Assembly: GCA_963714065.1 (NCBI GenBank)
Contig: OY970226.1
Coordinates: forward strand, 1,922,001-1,986,000
Direction of reading: 5' to 3'
DNA: 64,000 nucleotides
From: JAZKID01 sp963714065
GTDB taxonomy: Bacteria; Pseudomonadota; Alphaproteobacteria; Rhizobiales; UBA4765
The notes beneath the pieces are model-generated. The model saw only the letters and a list, made by a program, of their open reading frames with translations, made no database searches and was not told where the DNA came from. Both the position numbers and the translations under genes were made by a program. Of the stretch, positions 1 to 9,036 are shown one piece after another. Every line of letters starts with the position of its first letter. Positions within the stretch are counted from its first letter, which is position 1.

Positions 1-1
1 G

Positions 2-1354
2 ATTGTCGATGATATTCCGGCCAATGTGAAACTGCTTGCCGACCGTCTGAGCGCCGATTATTTCGACGTGGTGACGGCCGCCGACGGGCTCGAAGCTCTC
101 ACCCTGCTCGACAAGACGCCATGCGATATCATCCTGCTCGACGTGATGATGCCGCATATCGACGGTTTCGAAACCTGCCGCCGCATCAAGGCCAATCCGA
201 AAACGCAGCATATTCCCGTGGTGATGGTAACCGCGCTCGATCAGCCCGCCGACCGCGTTTCCGGTCTCGAAGCCGGCGCCGACGATTTCCTGACCAAACC
301 GATTTCCGATATTGCCCTGATCACGCGCGTGCGCTCGCTGGTGCGTTTGAAACAGCTTACCGACGAACTGCGCCTGCGCAACGAAACGACGCAGGAAATG
401 GGTATCAATGCGCCGGCGCTTGCCCATGATTTCTGCGGCCAGAAGGGCCGCATTCTGTTGATCGACGATAAGCACAGCTCTTATGAGCGGCTTTTGAGCG
501 CGTTCCGCGACAAGCACAATTTGGATGTGCAGACCAATCCGCAAGAAGGCCTGGTTCGCGCTTCGGAGGGTGGCTACGATCTTGTCATCGTCAATCTCGG
601 CCTCAAAAATTACGACGGCTTGCGTTTTTGCAGTCAGATCAGGTCTGTGGAACGTTTGCGGCATCTGCCGCTCCTGATCATCGTCGAGCCGGACGAGCAG
701 GCGCGCCTGATGCGCGGGCTGGAAATGGGCGTGAACGATTATCTCGTGCGCCCGATCGACCGCAACGAACTTTATGCGCGTGTGGCTACGCAGATCCGCC
801 GCAAGCGCTATACGGATTATCTGCGCGAAACGGTGCAGACATCGCTGGAACAGGCGGTGATCGACCAGCTCACCGGCCTGCACAACCGCCGCTATATGGA
901 AAGCCATCTTGCATCGCTCACGAGCCAGATCACGGCGCGCGGCAAGAACCTGTCGCTGCTGATGCTCGATATCGATTATTTCAAGCGCATCAACGATACT
1001 TACGGCCATGATGCGGGCGACGACGTGCTGCGCGAATTCGCGGCGCGTACCAAGAAGGCAGTGCGCGGTATCGATCTCGTCTGCCGTCTCGGCGGCGAGG
1101 AATTCGTGGTCGTCATGCCGGAGGCAGAAATCAGCGTGGCCTATACGGTTGCCGAACGCATCAGGGAAAAAGTGGCGCAGGTGCCGTTTCCCATTCGCGG
1201 CGGCGCCGAACATGTGCAGGCTACCATCTCGATCGGCGTTTCCATGCTGCGCCCGAACGGCGATACGGCCGAGCAGCTGATCAAGCGTGCCGACGAAGCG
1301 CTCTATGCCGCGAAAAGAAACGGCCGCAACCGCGTGGTTTCGGACGCGGCTTAA
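2..1354 (+). CDS. pleD: PleD-family response regulator diguanylate cyclase (5' end missing)
   Basis: The reading frame is already open at the window edge (residues IVDDIPANVKLL precede any start), so the true start lies upstream. The order is receiver 1, receiver 2, GGDEF, as in Caulobacter PleD. Receiver 1 keeps the acceptor Asp in LLDVMMP. In receiver 2 the equivalent position is Asn (VIVNLGL), so it is a degenerate adaptor-type domain. The cyclase domain has an intact GGEEF active site, with the RxxD inhibitory site (RGID) five residues before it, so product feedback by c-di-GMP is expected. The enzyme makes c-di-GMP from two GTP and in Caulobacter governs polar development. A divK-like gene often lies upstream, which cannot be seen here. 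An R3 repeat and rpmG follow. Confidence 0.93.
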   Translation: MVDDIPANVKLLADRLSADYFDVVTAADGLEALTLLDKTPCDIILLDVMMPHIDGFETCRRIKANPKTQHIPVVMVTALDQPADRVSGLEAGADDFLTKPISDIALITRVRSLVRLKQLTDELRLRNETTQEMGINAPALAHDFCGQKGRILLIDDKHSSYERLLSAFRDKHNLDVQTNPQEGLVRASEGGYDLVIVNLGLKNYDGLRFCSQIRSVERLRHLPLLIIVEPDEQARLMRGLEMGVNDYLVRPIDRNELYARVATQIRRKRYTDYLRETVQTSLEQAVIDQLTGLHNRRYMESHLASLTSQITARGKNLSLLMLDIDYFKRINDTYGHDAGDDVLREFAARTKKAVRGIDLVCRLGGEEFVVVMPEAEISVAYTVAERIREKVAQVPFPIRGGAEHVQATISIGVSMLRPNGDTAEQLIKRADEALYAAKRNGRNRVVSDAA

Positions 1355-1360
1355 CTAAAT

Positions 1361-1505
1361 CGTCATCCCGGCGACCCTGCTTCGCCAAGACTTCGCAGGG
1401 CTTAGTGAACCAGCCCGCCGAAGCTCGTAAGAGCGAAGGCGGGAGGCCGGGATCTAAATCTTATAAAAAACTTCCGATGAGATCCCCGCTTGCGCGGGGA
1501 TGACG
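1361..1505. repeat. R3-type hairpin repeat, compound copy
   Basis: It begins CGTCATCCCGGC and ends with a second hairpin, GATCCCCGC..GCGGGGATGACG. The left half carries extra internal arms (CCCTGC..GCAGGG, CCCGCC..GGCGGG). It fills the space between pleD and rpmG and may terminate both convergent transcripts. Confidence 0.75.
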
Positions 1506-1512
1506 CTTCGCG

Positions 1513-1680
1513 TCACTTAATTTTCGTCTCTTTGAAGAGAACGTGCTTGCGCGCCTTGGGGTCGTATTTGCGCATGCTCAGCTTTTCCGTCTGCGTGCGC
1601 GGATTTTTCTTGGTCACGTAAAACGAGCCGGTGCCGGCTTCGGATTCGAGCTTGATCTTGATAACGGTTTTCTTGGCCAT
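1513..1680 (-). CDS. rpmG: 50S ribosomal protein L33
   Basis: This is a 55-residue basic protein beginning MAKKTVIKIKLESEAGTGSF and ending VLFKETKIK, the usual length and sequence pattern of bacterial L33. It has no CxxC pairs, so it is the zinc-independent form. The protein sits in the large subunit near the E site. It is convergent with pleD, and the pleD-rpmG neighbourhood is common in alphaproteobacteria. The start is the only reasonable ATG. Confidence 0.95.
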   Translation of the reverse strand: MAKKTVIKIKLESEAGTGSFYVTKKNPRTQTEKLSMRKYDPKARKHVLFKETKIK

Positions 1681-1765
1681 TGGTTTACCTATACGAATTT
1701 ATTGGTTCTTCTATGGCTTTGCAGCGTTAAAAGGTCAAGGAAATTGGCAAATATAATTACTTTTT

Positions 1766-1871
1766 GTCATCCCCGGCGAGCTTTGCGAAGCAAAGCGAGG
1801 GAAGGGGATCCAAGAAATTTGGGGATTCCCTTCCCCTCGATCGCCTGACGGCGATCTCGGCCGGGAATGAC
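1766..1871. repeat. R1 nested-hairpin intergenic repeat
   Basis: This element of about 105 bp starts GTCATCCCCGGCGAG and ends GGCCGGGAATGAC, with central AGGGAAGGGGATC and GATTCCCTTCCCCTC arms. Each half carries a variable inner hairpin (CTTTGCGAAGCAAAG here). Related copies lie at 8923-9033 and 40810-40906, with different but still paired inner arms. It ends just before the stop of the Nudix gene. Confidence 0.8.
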
Positions 1872-1873
1872 AA

Positions 1874-2608
1874 TCAGCCTATCATCTCGCAATAATATTT
1901 TTTGCCCTTCGCGTAATAGAAAGGAAAAGGCCGCGCCAAAGCCTTTTCGTCGTATTTTTGCAGCAGGGGCGCAAGGTCGGTCAAAATCTGCTTGGTGATG
2001 AAGGCCAAGGGCCGCTCGAAAATCTCGACAAGCGGCAGCCATTCCGTTTTTTCCAGATCGGTTTTTTGCTCCAGATGCACGGTTTTGGCGACGTACTTTT
2101 TGTCGCCCAGAAAAAAACGCGTATCGAAGCGTCGCGGGCGCAGGGGCGGCGTGATGGCGCGGGCAACGAGATGCAGGTCTGATAGGGCAGGCATAACCCC
2201 ATATGCCGCGAAGGCCTGCCAGTTATCGGCCTTGGATGTGCAAGCCTGCCGCACGCCGTATAGAATTCCCGTCTCCTCATACAATTCTCTGATCGCGGCC
2301 ATTGCCAGCCCGCGCGCGCCGCGCTGGCTGAGAGAAGAGGCACGCAGGCGCAGGCGATGCTGGGTCTCCAGCGCAAGTTCGTCGGCGCTTGGCATGGCGG
2401 CATCTTCCCTGTCCATGGCGCCGCCGGGAAAGACGGTAAGGCCCGGCATGAAGGCAAGATCCGCTTTTCGCCGTCCCACCAGCAGGCGCGGCGATTTTGC
2501 TTCCCAGTCGACCAGCAACAGCGTGGCTGCGGGGCGCACGGGCACATTTTGTGCGGCCGTTTTTTTGTCGCCGGGCTCAACGAATTCGGGAACGATCTCG
2601 CGCTTCAT
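1874..2608 (-). CDS. Nudix hydrolase, NUDT19/NUDT7-like
   Basis: This is a 244-residue protein. The Nudix signature is split: FPGGAMDRED (about residues 50-60) is separated by an insertion from AAIRELYEETGIL (about residue 100). That spacing is typical of the NUDT19/NUDT8 branch, whose members cleave CoA and related nucleoside diphosphates. The Glu that normally precedes the REL segment is not obvious, so the substrate is uncertain. The start chosen is the ATG overlapping the DUF983 stop by four bases (ATGA), which implies translational coupling. A longer in-frame extension would run through the DUF983 gene in another frame and is rejected. Confidence 0.82.
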   Translation of the reverse strand: MKREIVPEFVEPGDKKTAAQNVPVRPAATLLLVDWEAKSPRLLVGRRKADLAFMPGLTVFPGGAMDREDAAMPSADELALETQHRLRLRASSLSQRGARGLAMAAIRELYEETGILYGVRQACTSKADNWQAFAAYGVMPALSDLHLVARAITPPLRPRRFDTRFFLGDKKYVAKTVHLEQKTDLEKTEWLPLVEIFERPLAFITKQILTDLAPLLQKYDEKALARPFPFYYAKGKKYYCEMIG

Positions 2609-2970
2609 GGCTCGTGGCGAAAGCCATGCATTTCGTTCGCCCACTGGATGGCGATGACGAGCCCTTTCACAGGCGGCAGCAGGGCAAGGCTGAGAAGAAC
2701 GGCGAGAGGCATCCATAAGGAGAAATGCACAAAAAGTGACGGCTCGAAGGCGCGCTCGACGATCAGGGCAAGAGGCACGAGGGTATGGCCGACCAGCACG
2801 ATGATAATATAAGGCGGCGCATCGTCGGCGCGGTGATGCGTAAAATCGAGGCCGCAATTCGTGCAGGATGCGTTCACAGTCGTAAAGCGCGCGAACAATT
2901 TGCCGATACCGCAACGTGGGCAGCGGCACGCAATGCCGCGCCAGATCGCGGTTTTGATATTTGATTTCAT
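2605..2970 (-). CDS. DUF983 family membrane protein
   Basis: This is a 121-residue protein. The N-terminus has two CxxC pairs (CPRCG and CTNCG), probably a zinc ribbon, followed by two hydrophobic segments (about residues 53-72 and 83-105). This is the layout of DUF983 proteins, small inner-membrane proteins of unknown role that are common in alphaproteobacteria. It lies three bases after topA and overlaps the Nudix gene, so the three probably form one transcript. Confidence 0.85.
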   Translation of the reverse strand: MKSNIKTAIWRGIACRCPRCGIGKLFARFTTVNASCTNCGLDFTHHRADDAPPYIIIVLVGHTLVPLALIVERAFEPSLFVHFSLWMPLAVLLSLALLPPVKGLVIAIQWANEMHGFRHEP

Positions 2971-2973
2971 CGC

Positions 2974-5571
2974 TTATGCCGCATCGGCCTTTTTGCGCGC
3001 TGTTGTCTTCTTGACCGTTTTTTTCGCCGTTTTCTTTTTAGGTGCGCTTTTTTTGCCTCCGCTCTTGGCATCGATCAGCTCGATCGCCTCGGCAAGCGTC
3101 AGTTCTTCGGGTACTTTGTCCTTGGGGAGAGTTGCATTTGTTTTCTCGTGCGAAACGTAAGGACCATAGCGTCCGCTATGCAGCGCAATCTCGCCGCCTG
3201 CGGGATGCTCGCCCAGAACCTTGCCTTTCGGCTTGGAACGCCCGCCGCCGCGCCCGGGCCCGCGCGCGATCTTCTCGGCGATCATATCGACGGCGCGGTT
3301 GATGCCGATATCGAAAATCTCCTCGAAGTCCTTCACGTTCACATAAATTTTTTCGTGCTGGATATAGGGCCCGAAACGGCCGAGATTGGCGACGATCTTC
3401 TTGCCGCTTTCCGGGTGAATGCCGATCTCGCGCGGCAATTGCAGCAGTTTCAGCGCCAATGGCAGATCGACATCGGCGATCTGCACGCCGCGCGGAATGC
3501 CGGTACGCTTCGGTTTCTCGCTATCGCCGAGCTGCACATAAGGCCCGTAGCGCCCCTGGCGCAATGTCACGCTCTCGCCTGTTGTCGGGTCTTCGCCGAG
3601 AACCTTGGCGCTGCCTTCCATCCTGCCCTTGTCGTCGCTCTCCATGCCGCCTTCGGTTGCGGCGAGCGGACGCGTGAACTTGCAATCGGGATAATTCGTG
3701 CAGCCGATGAAAGAGCCGTATTTACCGAGCTTCAGCGACAGTTTGCCGTCGGCGCAGGAAGGGCAGGTACGCGGATCGGAGCCGTCTTCTTTCGGCGGAA
3801 AAATATGCGGTCCAAGCGCTTCGTTGAGCACGTCGATGACGTCGGAAACACGCAGCTCCTTGGTGTTCTTCACATGCATGGAGAACGCGTCCCAGAATTT
3901 ATGCAGCACATCGCGCCAGTTCATCTCGCCGGCCGAAACCTGGTCGAGCTGTTCCTCGAGATCGGCGGTGAAGTCGTATTGCACGTAACGCTCGAAGAAA
4001 TTTTTCAGGAAGGCGGTGACGATGCGGCCCTTGTCGTCCGCATATAATCTTTTCTTGTCGAGGCGCACATAGCCGCGCTCACGCAGCACGGCAAGAATGG
4101 AGGCGTAGGTGGAAGGGCGGCCGATGCCGAGTTCTTCCATTTTCTTCACAAGGCTTGCTTCCGTATAGCGCGGTGGCGGCTCGGTGAAATGCTGATGTGT
4201 TTCAACGCCCTCAAGGCCGAGATTGTCGTTTGCGCCAAGCGCGGGCAGGCGGCTGTCTTCGCCGGCCGCATCGTCTTCACCTTCCTGATACAGGGTGAGG
4301 AAGCCGTCGAAGGTAATCACGCTGCCGGTGGCGCGCAATTGCGCGTTTCTGCCGCCATTTGTCGCGGTGATTTCGGCCGTCGTGCGCTCCACCTCCGCCG
4401 ACTCCATCTGGCTTGCGATAGTCCTGATCCAGATCAGCTCGTAGAGCGACTGGTATTCCGGCTCCAGCCGGCTTTTCACATCCTGCGGCAGGCGCGAAAG
4501 CTTGGTGGGGCGAATGGCTTCGTGCGCTTCCTGCGCATTTTTCGCTTTCGTCTTGTAGAAGCGTGGGCTGCCCGGCAGATAGCGCTTGCCATATTTGCTC
4601 TCAATGACATCGCGCGTGGCATTCACAGCCTCGGGCGCCATCTGCACGCCGTCGGTACGCATATAGGTGATCAGGCCTACCGTCTCGCCGCCGATATTGA
4701 TGCCCTCATAGAGCTTCTGCGCAATGCGCATGGTGTGCGCGGGAGAAAAACCGAGCTTGCGCGAGGCTTCCTGCTGCAGGGTGGAGGTTGTGAAAGGCGG
4801 CGCCGGGTGGCGCTTGACCGGCTTTGCCTCGACGCTGTCCACCTTGTAGGAAGCGCGCTCCAGCAGCGCGCGCAATGCTGTGGCTTCGCTCTCCGTGCCG
4901 ATATCGAGACGATCGATCTTCTTGCCGTCCGCGCCGACAAGCCGTGCCACGAAAGATTTGGATTTGGGTGTGAGCAGTTTCGTTTCGATCGACCAGTATT
5001 CGCGTGCTTTGAAACGGTCAATCTCGTCCTCGCGGTCGCAGACGAGGCGCAGTGCGACAGATTGCACGCGGCCCGCCGAACGCGCACCGGGCAGTTTCCG
5101 CCACAGCACCGGCGAAAGGGTGAAGCCGACGAGATAGTCGAGCGCGCGGCGCGCGAGATAGGCTTCCACGAGTGCGTTGTCGATCTTACGTGGGTGCAGC
5201 ATTGCCTCACGCACGGATTCTTTTGTGATGGCGTTGAATACCACGCGCTCGATGGGAATATCCCTCAGCACTTTCTTTTCGCGCAGCACATCGAGCACGT
5301 GCCAGGAGATGGCCTCGCCTTCGCGGTCAGGGTCGGTGGCCAGGATAAGGCGGTCGCTGTCCTTGACGGCCCTGGCGATATCGGCAAGCCGTTTGGCTGC
5401 CTTGGGATCGACCTGCCAGGTCATGGCAAAATCTTCGTCCGGGCGGACGGAGCCGTCTTTGGGCGGCAGGTCGCGCACATGGCCGAAAGAGGCCAGCACC
5501 TGGTAGCCCTTGCCGAGATAGGCGTTGATCGTCTTTGCTTTGGCGGGGCTTTCGACAATGACGACTGGCAT
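2974..5571 (-). CDS. topA: DNA topoisomerase I
   Basis: This 865-residue type IA topoisomerase relaxes negative supercoils. The N-terminal Toprim domain has VVIVESPAKAKTI and the acidic ATDPDREGEA motif. The catalytic Tyr is in LITYMRTDG at about residue 303. One clear four-Cys zinc ribbon (CPSCADG..CTNYPDC) is followed by two shorter repeats of the topoisomerase C-terminal module that lack the cysteines. The protein ends in a Lys-rich tail (KKTAKKTVKKTTARKK). The order dprA-topA is widespread in alphaproteobacteria. Start and length fit the family. Confidence 0.97.
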   Translation of the reverse strand: MPVVIVESPAKAKTINAYLGKGYQVLASFGHVRDLPPKDGSVRPDEDFAMTWQVDPKAAKRLADIARAVKDSDRLILATDPDREGEAISWHVLDVLREKKVLRDIPIERVVFNAITKESVREAMLHPRKIDNALVEAYLARRALDYLVGFTLSPVLWRKLPGARSAGRVQSVALRLVCDREDEIDRFKAREYWSIETKLLTPKSKSFVARLVGADGKKIDRLDIGTESEATALRALLERASYKVDSVEAKPVKRHPAPPFTTSTLQQEASRKLGFSPAHTMRIAQKLYEGINIGGETVGLITYMRTDGVQMAPEAVNATRDVIESKYGKRYLPGSPRFYKTKAKNAQEAHEAIRPTKLSRLPQDVKSRLEPEYQSLYELIWIRTIASQMESAEVERTTAEITATNGGRNAQLRATGSVITFDGFLTLYQEGEDDAAGEDSRLPALGANDNLGLEGVETHQHFTEPPPRYTEASLVKKMEELGIGRPSTYASILAVLRERGYVRLDKKRLYADDKGRIVTAFLKNFFERYVQYDFTADLEEQLDQVSAGEMNWRDVLHKFWDAFSMHVKNTKELRVSDVIDVLNEALGPHIFPPKEDGSDPRTCPSCADGKLSLKLGKYGSFIGCTNYPDCKFTRPLAATEGGMESDDKGRMEGSAKVLGEDPTTGESVTLRQGRYGPYVQLGDSEKPKRTGIPRGVQIADVDLPLALKLLQLPREIGIHPESGKKIVANLGRFGPYIQHEKIYVNVKDFEEIFDIGINRAVDMIAEKIARGPGRGGGRSKPKGKVLGEHPAGGEIALHSGRYGPYVSHEKTNATLPKDKVPEELTLAEAIELIDAKSGGKKSAPKKKTAKKTVKKTTARKKADAA

Positions 5572-5747
5572 GGGAGACCTTTACTATATGGGTACTAGGG
5601 GGCGTGACCGCAACGCCGAAGGCGCTCCTTATCCATATTTGCTTTTGCAGGTCAATTGCCCGTCCCCAGCCTTATACAACCATTAGTTGAAAATATACCA
5701 GATATAAGGTAAGGAAATGCAACCTATAATTGATATCTGTGGGACAA

Positions 5748-5930
5748 ATGCCGGGGTTCGAAACAGATCGTACAAGGGCTGCCGCCTATATTGCCGACTT
5801 TTTGCCGGAATTAGGCCGGCTAGCCAATGATGCAGGCCATGATGTGCTGGGCTATCTGCTGGGCCTGGCCGAGGCAGAAGCAAAACTCCTGTGCGAAAAA
5901 ACGGAAAAGCTGGAAAAGAGGGCGGGTTAG
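5748..5930 (+). CDS. small conserved hypothetical protein
   Basis: This is a 60-residue acidic helical protein (MPGFETDRTRAAAYIADFLP..) with a pattern of Leu and Ala heptads ending in a charged KTEKLEKRAG tail. The ATG at 5748 is preferred because TGTGGGA lies just upstream; a TTG at 5730 is possible. The composition and helical pattern recall short alphaproteobacterial proteins of unknown role. It sits alone between divergent topA and convergent dprA, whose stop it overlaps by four bases. No function is claimed. Confidence 0.55.
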   Translation: MPGFETDRTRAAAYIADFLPELGRLANDAGHDVLGYLLGLAEAEAKLLCEKTEKLEKRAG

Positions 5931-7072
5931 CCCGTCAACGCCACCCGCTGCCCACCCTGATGTTCGATTTTCCCAGCCAGTTCGAGCTCGAGCAAGACGG
6001 CATGCACCTGCGCCGGCGGCAACCCCGTTTCGCGAATTAATGTGTCGATGAAAACAGGTGAAGGGCCTAGCGCCTCGATGATGCGCGCGCGTTCATCCGG
6101 CGCCGGTTCCGAGAAGCCTTCGAACATGGAGATGAAATCCTCTTCGTCTCTCGCCTGCGCATAGGGCATGGGCGGCGGATCTTCCGGCAATTGCGCCAGC
6201 GCTTCCAGAATTTCTTCCGCCGATGTCACCATCTGTGCGCCCTGTTTGATCAGGCGGTTGGTGCCGGAAGCGCGCGGGTCGAGCGGCGAGCCGGGCAGGG
6301 CAAACACTTCGCGCCCCTGTTCCGCAGCCAGACGCGCGGTGATCAACGAGCCGGATTTCTCCGCAGCCTCGATCACGATGGTTGCAATAGACATGCCTGA
6401 CACAAGGCGGTTGCGGCGCGGAAAATCGCGCGCCGTTGCCTGCCAGTTGAACGGCATTTCGGAAAGGGCGATGCCTGTCTGAATAATTTGTTGCAGCAGC
6501 TCTTCGTTCTCCGGCGGATAAATACGATTGATGCCGCCTGCGAGCACGGCAGCCGTACCGGTGGCGAGAGATGCTTCATGTGCGGCCGCATCGATGCCTC
6601 TTGCCAGGCCGGAGCAGACAATGTAACCGGCCGTGCCCAAGGCTTGCGCAATATCGCGTGTCATGCGGCGGCCCGCAGCAGAGGCATTGCGAGAGCCGAC
6701 AATCGCCACGCATTTCGCATTTTCGTTCAGATTGCCGAGGACGGTTAAAAGCGGCGGCGGCGTATCGATAAAGCGCAAGATGCGCGGATAATTTTTCTCG
6801 CCGGGCGCGACAAGTTGTGCGCCCGCAGTTTGAATTGCATCAAGCTCTGCTTCGGCATCATCTTCTGTTGCAACCTTCGCAATCTTGCCGCCGCGTCTGG
6901 AAATGGCGGGCAGGGCGGATAACGCTTCTTCGGCCGAGCCGAAACGGTTGATCACATTTCTGAACGTGACAGGTCCGACATTTTCGGTGCGAATAAGCCG
7001 CAGCCACGCAATGCGCTGCGCATGTGTCAGTTCATAATCCGCGCCGGGTTCAAAGAATTGATCTTCGCTCAT
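5927..7072 (-). CDS. dprA: DNA-processing protein DprA
   Basis: This is a 381-residue protein. An N-terminal helical region (about 1-75) precedes the DprA/Smf Rossmann-like domain (about 80-290) with AIVGSRNASAAG, GLARGIDAAAHEASL and LITARLAAEQGREVFALPG. A C-terminal winged helix (about 310-380, FIDTLIRETGLPPAQVHAVL) follows. DprA loads RecA onto incoming single-stranded DNA in natural transformation. The gene overlaps plsY by four bases, so the two are coupled. Confidence 0.95.
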   Translation of the reverse strand: MSEDQFFEPGADYELTHAQRIAWLRLIRTENVGPVTFRNVINRFGSAEEALSALPAISRRGGKIAKVATEDDAEAELDAIQTAGAQLVAPGEKNYPRILRFIDTPPPLLTVLGNLNENAKCVAIVGSRNASAAGRRMTRDIAQALGTAGYIVCSGLARGIDAAAHEASLATGTAAVLAGGINRIYPPENEELLQQIIQTGIALSEMPFNWQATARDFPRRNRLVSGMSIATIVIEAAEKSGSLITARLAAEQGREVFALPGSPLDPRASGTNRLIKQGAQMVTSAEEILEALAQLPEDPPPMPYAQARDEEDFISMFEGFSEPAPDERARIIEALGPSPVFIDTLIRETGLPPAQVHAVLLELELAGKIEHQGGQRVALTG

Positions 7073-7701
7073 GATTTTTTGAAACTGATCTTGCCTTCGG
7101 TGCCTGCGATCAGGCGGCGGATATTTTCGTGATGTTTAGCGATGAGTAGCAGCGAAAAAAACGCATACCATGCGGCTGTTTGCCAATCCCACAATCCAAT
7201 TATAAGTGGCGTTACAAGTGCTGCGCTGATGGCAGCAAGCGAAGAATAACCACTTATATAAGCAACAACCAACCAAGTTATTATAAACCCCGCAAATGGC
7301 CAAATAGTTGAATATTCACCTAGGGGAATAGCGAGGGAGGGACCGATGAGTAGCAGGCCTATATAAGTTGCAACACCTTTACCGCCTTTAAATTTTAACC
7401 AGACTGGAAACAGATGACCTAAAAAAACACCGACTGCAGCCCATGTCAAACTGCCACCAAAGGGGTCAGCGATAAAAGCCAAAACCGGTGCTATAGTGCC
7501 CTTCAGTATATCAAAAAGAAGAGTAAGGGCGGCAATGTCCTTGCGACCTGTGCGCAGAACGTTTGTAGCGCCAATATTGCCGGAGCCGATTTTGCGGATA
7601 TCACCAAGGCCCGCGAGTTTTGTGAGCAGCAAGCCGAAAGGAATGGAGCCTAGTAAATAGGAGAGAATGAAAGCCAAGGTCGTATAATAATAATCCATCA
7701 T
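7069..7701 (-). CDS. plsY: glycerol-3-phosphate acyltransferase PlsY
   Basis: This integral membrane enzyme transfers acyl groups from acyl-phosphate to glycerol-3-phosphate, the first step of phospholipid synthesis. The family motifs GSIPFG, GSGNIGATNVLRTG and KFKGGKGVATYIG are present among about five hydrophobic segments. I start it at the ATG at 7701, five bases after GAGG; an earlier ATG at 7716 has no ribosome site. An ATG at 7698 is also possible. It overlaps dprA by four bases. Confidence 0.94.
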   Translation of the reverse strand: MMDYYYTTLAFILSYLLGSIPFGLLLTKLAGLGDIRKIGSGNIGATNVLRTGRKDIAALTLLFDILKGTIAPVLAFIADPFGGSLTWAAVGVFLGHLFPVWLKFKGGKGVATYIGLLLIGPSLAIPLGEYSTIWPFAGFIITWLVVAYISGYSSLAAISAALVTPLIIGLWDWQTAAWYAFFSLLLIAKHHENIRRLIAGTEGKISFKKS

Positions 7702-7721
7702 TTGTACCTCATTCACTGTAT

Positions 7722-7847
7722 GTCATCCTGAGCGCAGCGAAGGATCTCAAAACGTCATGCTCGGGCTTGACCCGAGCATCTTAAGATCCTCGGAACAAGT
7801 CCGAGGATGACGAAAAAAAAGAGATCCTTCGCTGCGCTCAGGATGAC
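7722..7847. repeat. R2 repeat with an R4 element nested at its centre
   Basis: The outer inverted arms are GTCATCCTGAGCGCAGCG and its complement at the far end. Between them lies a complete R4-type element (7753-7812), CGTCATGCTCGGGCTTGA..GAGGATGACG. Compare the uninterrupted R2 at 35343-35401. Bases 7848-7902 after it hold nothing I recognise. Confidence 0.75.
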
Positions 7848-7902
7848 ATTTCTTATCTGGATCGTCACGCCTTGCTGCGCAAGGCTCGCGATGGCGGAAT
7901 AT

Positions 7903-8868
7903 CTATCGTTGTGTAACATCATTCGCTCGGCCCAACACAAACATTTCCAAAATCGCTGCCCGCATGGCGACACCGTTTTCCACCTGCGTGGCGATCAGGT
8001 TGCGCTTTCCATCGACGATTTCATCTGCAATGTGAACGCCGCGAATAACGGGGCCGGGGTCCATCACCAGCGCATCCGGCTTCGCATGGGAAAGTTTTTC
8101 ATCATCAAGGCCGTAATCACGAAAGTATTCTTCTACGCTGAGAGGAAATGGCTCTTTCATACGCTCGCGCTGGATGCGCAGACTTATAACGATATCCGCG
8201 CCAGCCAGTCCATGCCGCATATCCTCGAATTTCGTCACGCGATTGGATTCAAGATCGTCGGGAAACAGCATGCGCGGCGCGATCACATTCACATGCGCGC
8301 CAAGTTTTGTGAGAAGTTTGGTGTTCGAATGCGCCACGCGCGAATGCATGATATCGCCGCAGATCGCGACAGTCAGTCCCTCGATGGGCCCCTTTGTTTT
8401 CTTGATCGTGAAAGCATCGAGCAACGCCTGCGTGGGGTGCTCGCCCATACCGTTACCGGCATTGATCAACGGGCATGTAATATTTTTTGCGAAAATATGC
8501 GGCGCGTCGGTTTGCGGATGGCGCATCACGAACGCATCGGGGTTCATCGCGTTCAGCGCAATCGCCATATCGCCGAGACTTTCGCCCTTGCTGGTGGATA
8601 TGTTCGTAGTGGCGACATTCACCACATCGGCGCCAAGGCGCTTGGCGGCAATTTCGAACGAGACATGCGTGCGCGTGGAAGGTTCGAAAAAAAGACTGAT
8701 GACGGTGCGCCCCTGCAAAAGCGGCGCGCTTTTATTGTCTTTACGGAAAAGTTCGAAAAAGAAAGCGGCGCGCTCGAACAGCGCGTGAACGGCGGAAAGA
8801 TCGAGATCCTCGATAGAGAGGAGGTGGCGGGTTTTTATGCTTTTATCGGCTCGCACAGGCTGCATCAC
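7903..8868 (-). CDS. pyrB: aspartate carbamoyltransferase catalytic subunit
   Basis: This 321-residue enzyme makes N-carbamoyl-aspartate from carbamoyl phosphate and aspartate in pyrimidine synthesis. It has the carbamoyl-phosphate loop FFEPSTRT, the HPQTDAPHIF stretch and GNGMGEHPTQALLDA. No pyrC (dihydroorotase) follows, although pyrB-pyrC-plsY-dprA-topA is a common order; only repeats lie between pyrB and plsY. No pyrI regulatory subunit is seen. Confidence 0.96.
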   Translation of the reverse strand: MMQPVRADKSIKTRHLLSIEDLDLSAVHALFERAAFFFELFRKDNKSAPLLQGRTVISLFFEPSTRTHVSFEIAAKRLGADVVNVATTNISTSKGESLGDMAIALNAMNPDAFVMRHPQTDAPHIFAKNITCPLINAGNGMGEHPTQALLDAFTIKKTKGPIEGLTVAICGDIMHSRVAHSNTKLLTKLGAHVNVIAPRMLFPDDLESNRVTKFEDMRHGLAGADIVISLRIQRERMKEPFPLSVEEYFRDYGLDDEKLSHAKPDALVMDPGPVIRGVHIADEIVDGKRNLIATQVENGVAMRAAILEMFVLGRANDVTQR

Positions 8869-8922
8869 AAATGACCTAGCAGTGCTTAGGAGGAAAATGA
8901 CCGGTGGGCAAGACCCTTAGTT

Positions 8923-9033
8923 GTCATCCCCGGCGAGGCTTGGCGTAAGCCAAGCCGAGGGAAGGGGATCTAAAGATCTTATAGATTCCCTTCCCCTCAC
9001 CGATCATGATTGATCGGTTCGGCCGGGAATGAC
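8923..9033. repeat. R1 nested-hairpin intergenic repeat
   Basis: It has the same outer arms as 1766-1871 (GTCATCCCCGGCGAG..GGCCGGGAATGAC) but different inner hairpins (CTTGGCGTAAGCCAAG and ACCGATCATGATTGATCGGT). The inner arms have changed on both sides while staying paired. Confidence 0.8.
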
Positions 9034-9036
9034 ACT

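Noticed and set aside
4189..5598. Long open frame (469 codons) antisense to topA
   Set aside because: It mirrors topA codons in a GC-rich gene and has no family pattern. The same applies to long antisense frames over nrdJ (27216-28946), mccA (44894-46396), ldtP (15816-17096) and clpA (56516-58198).
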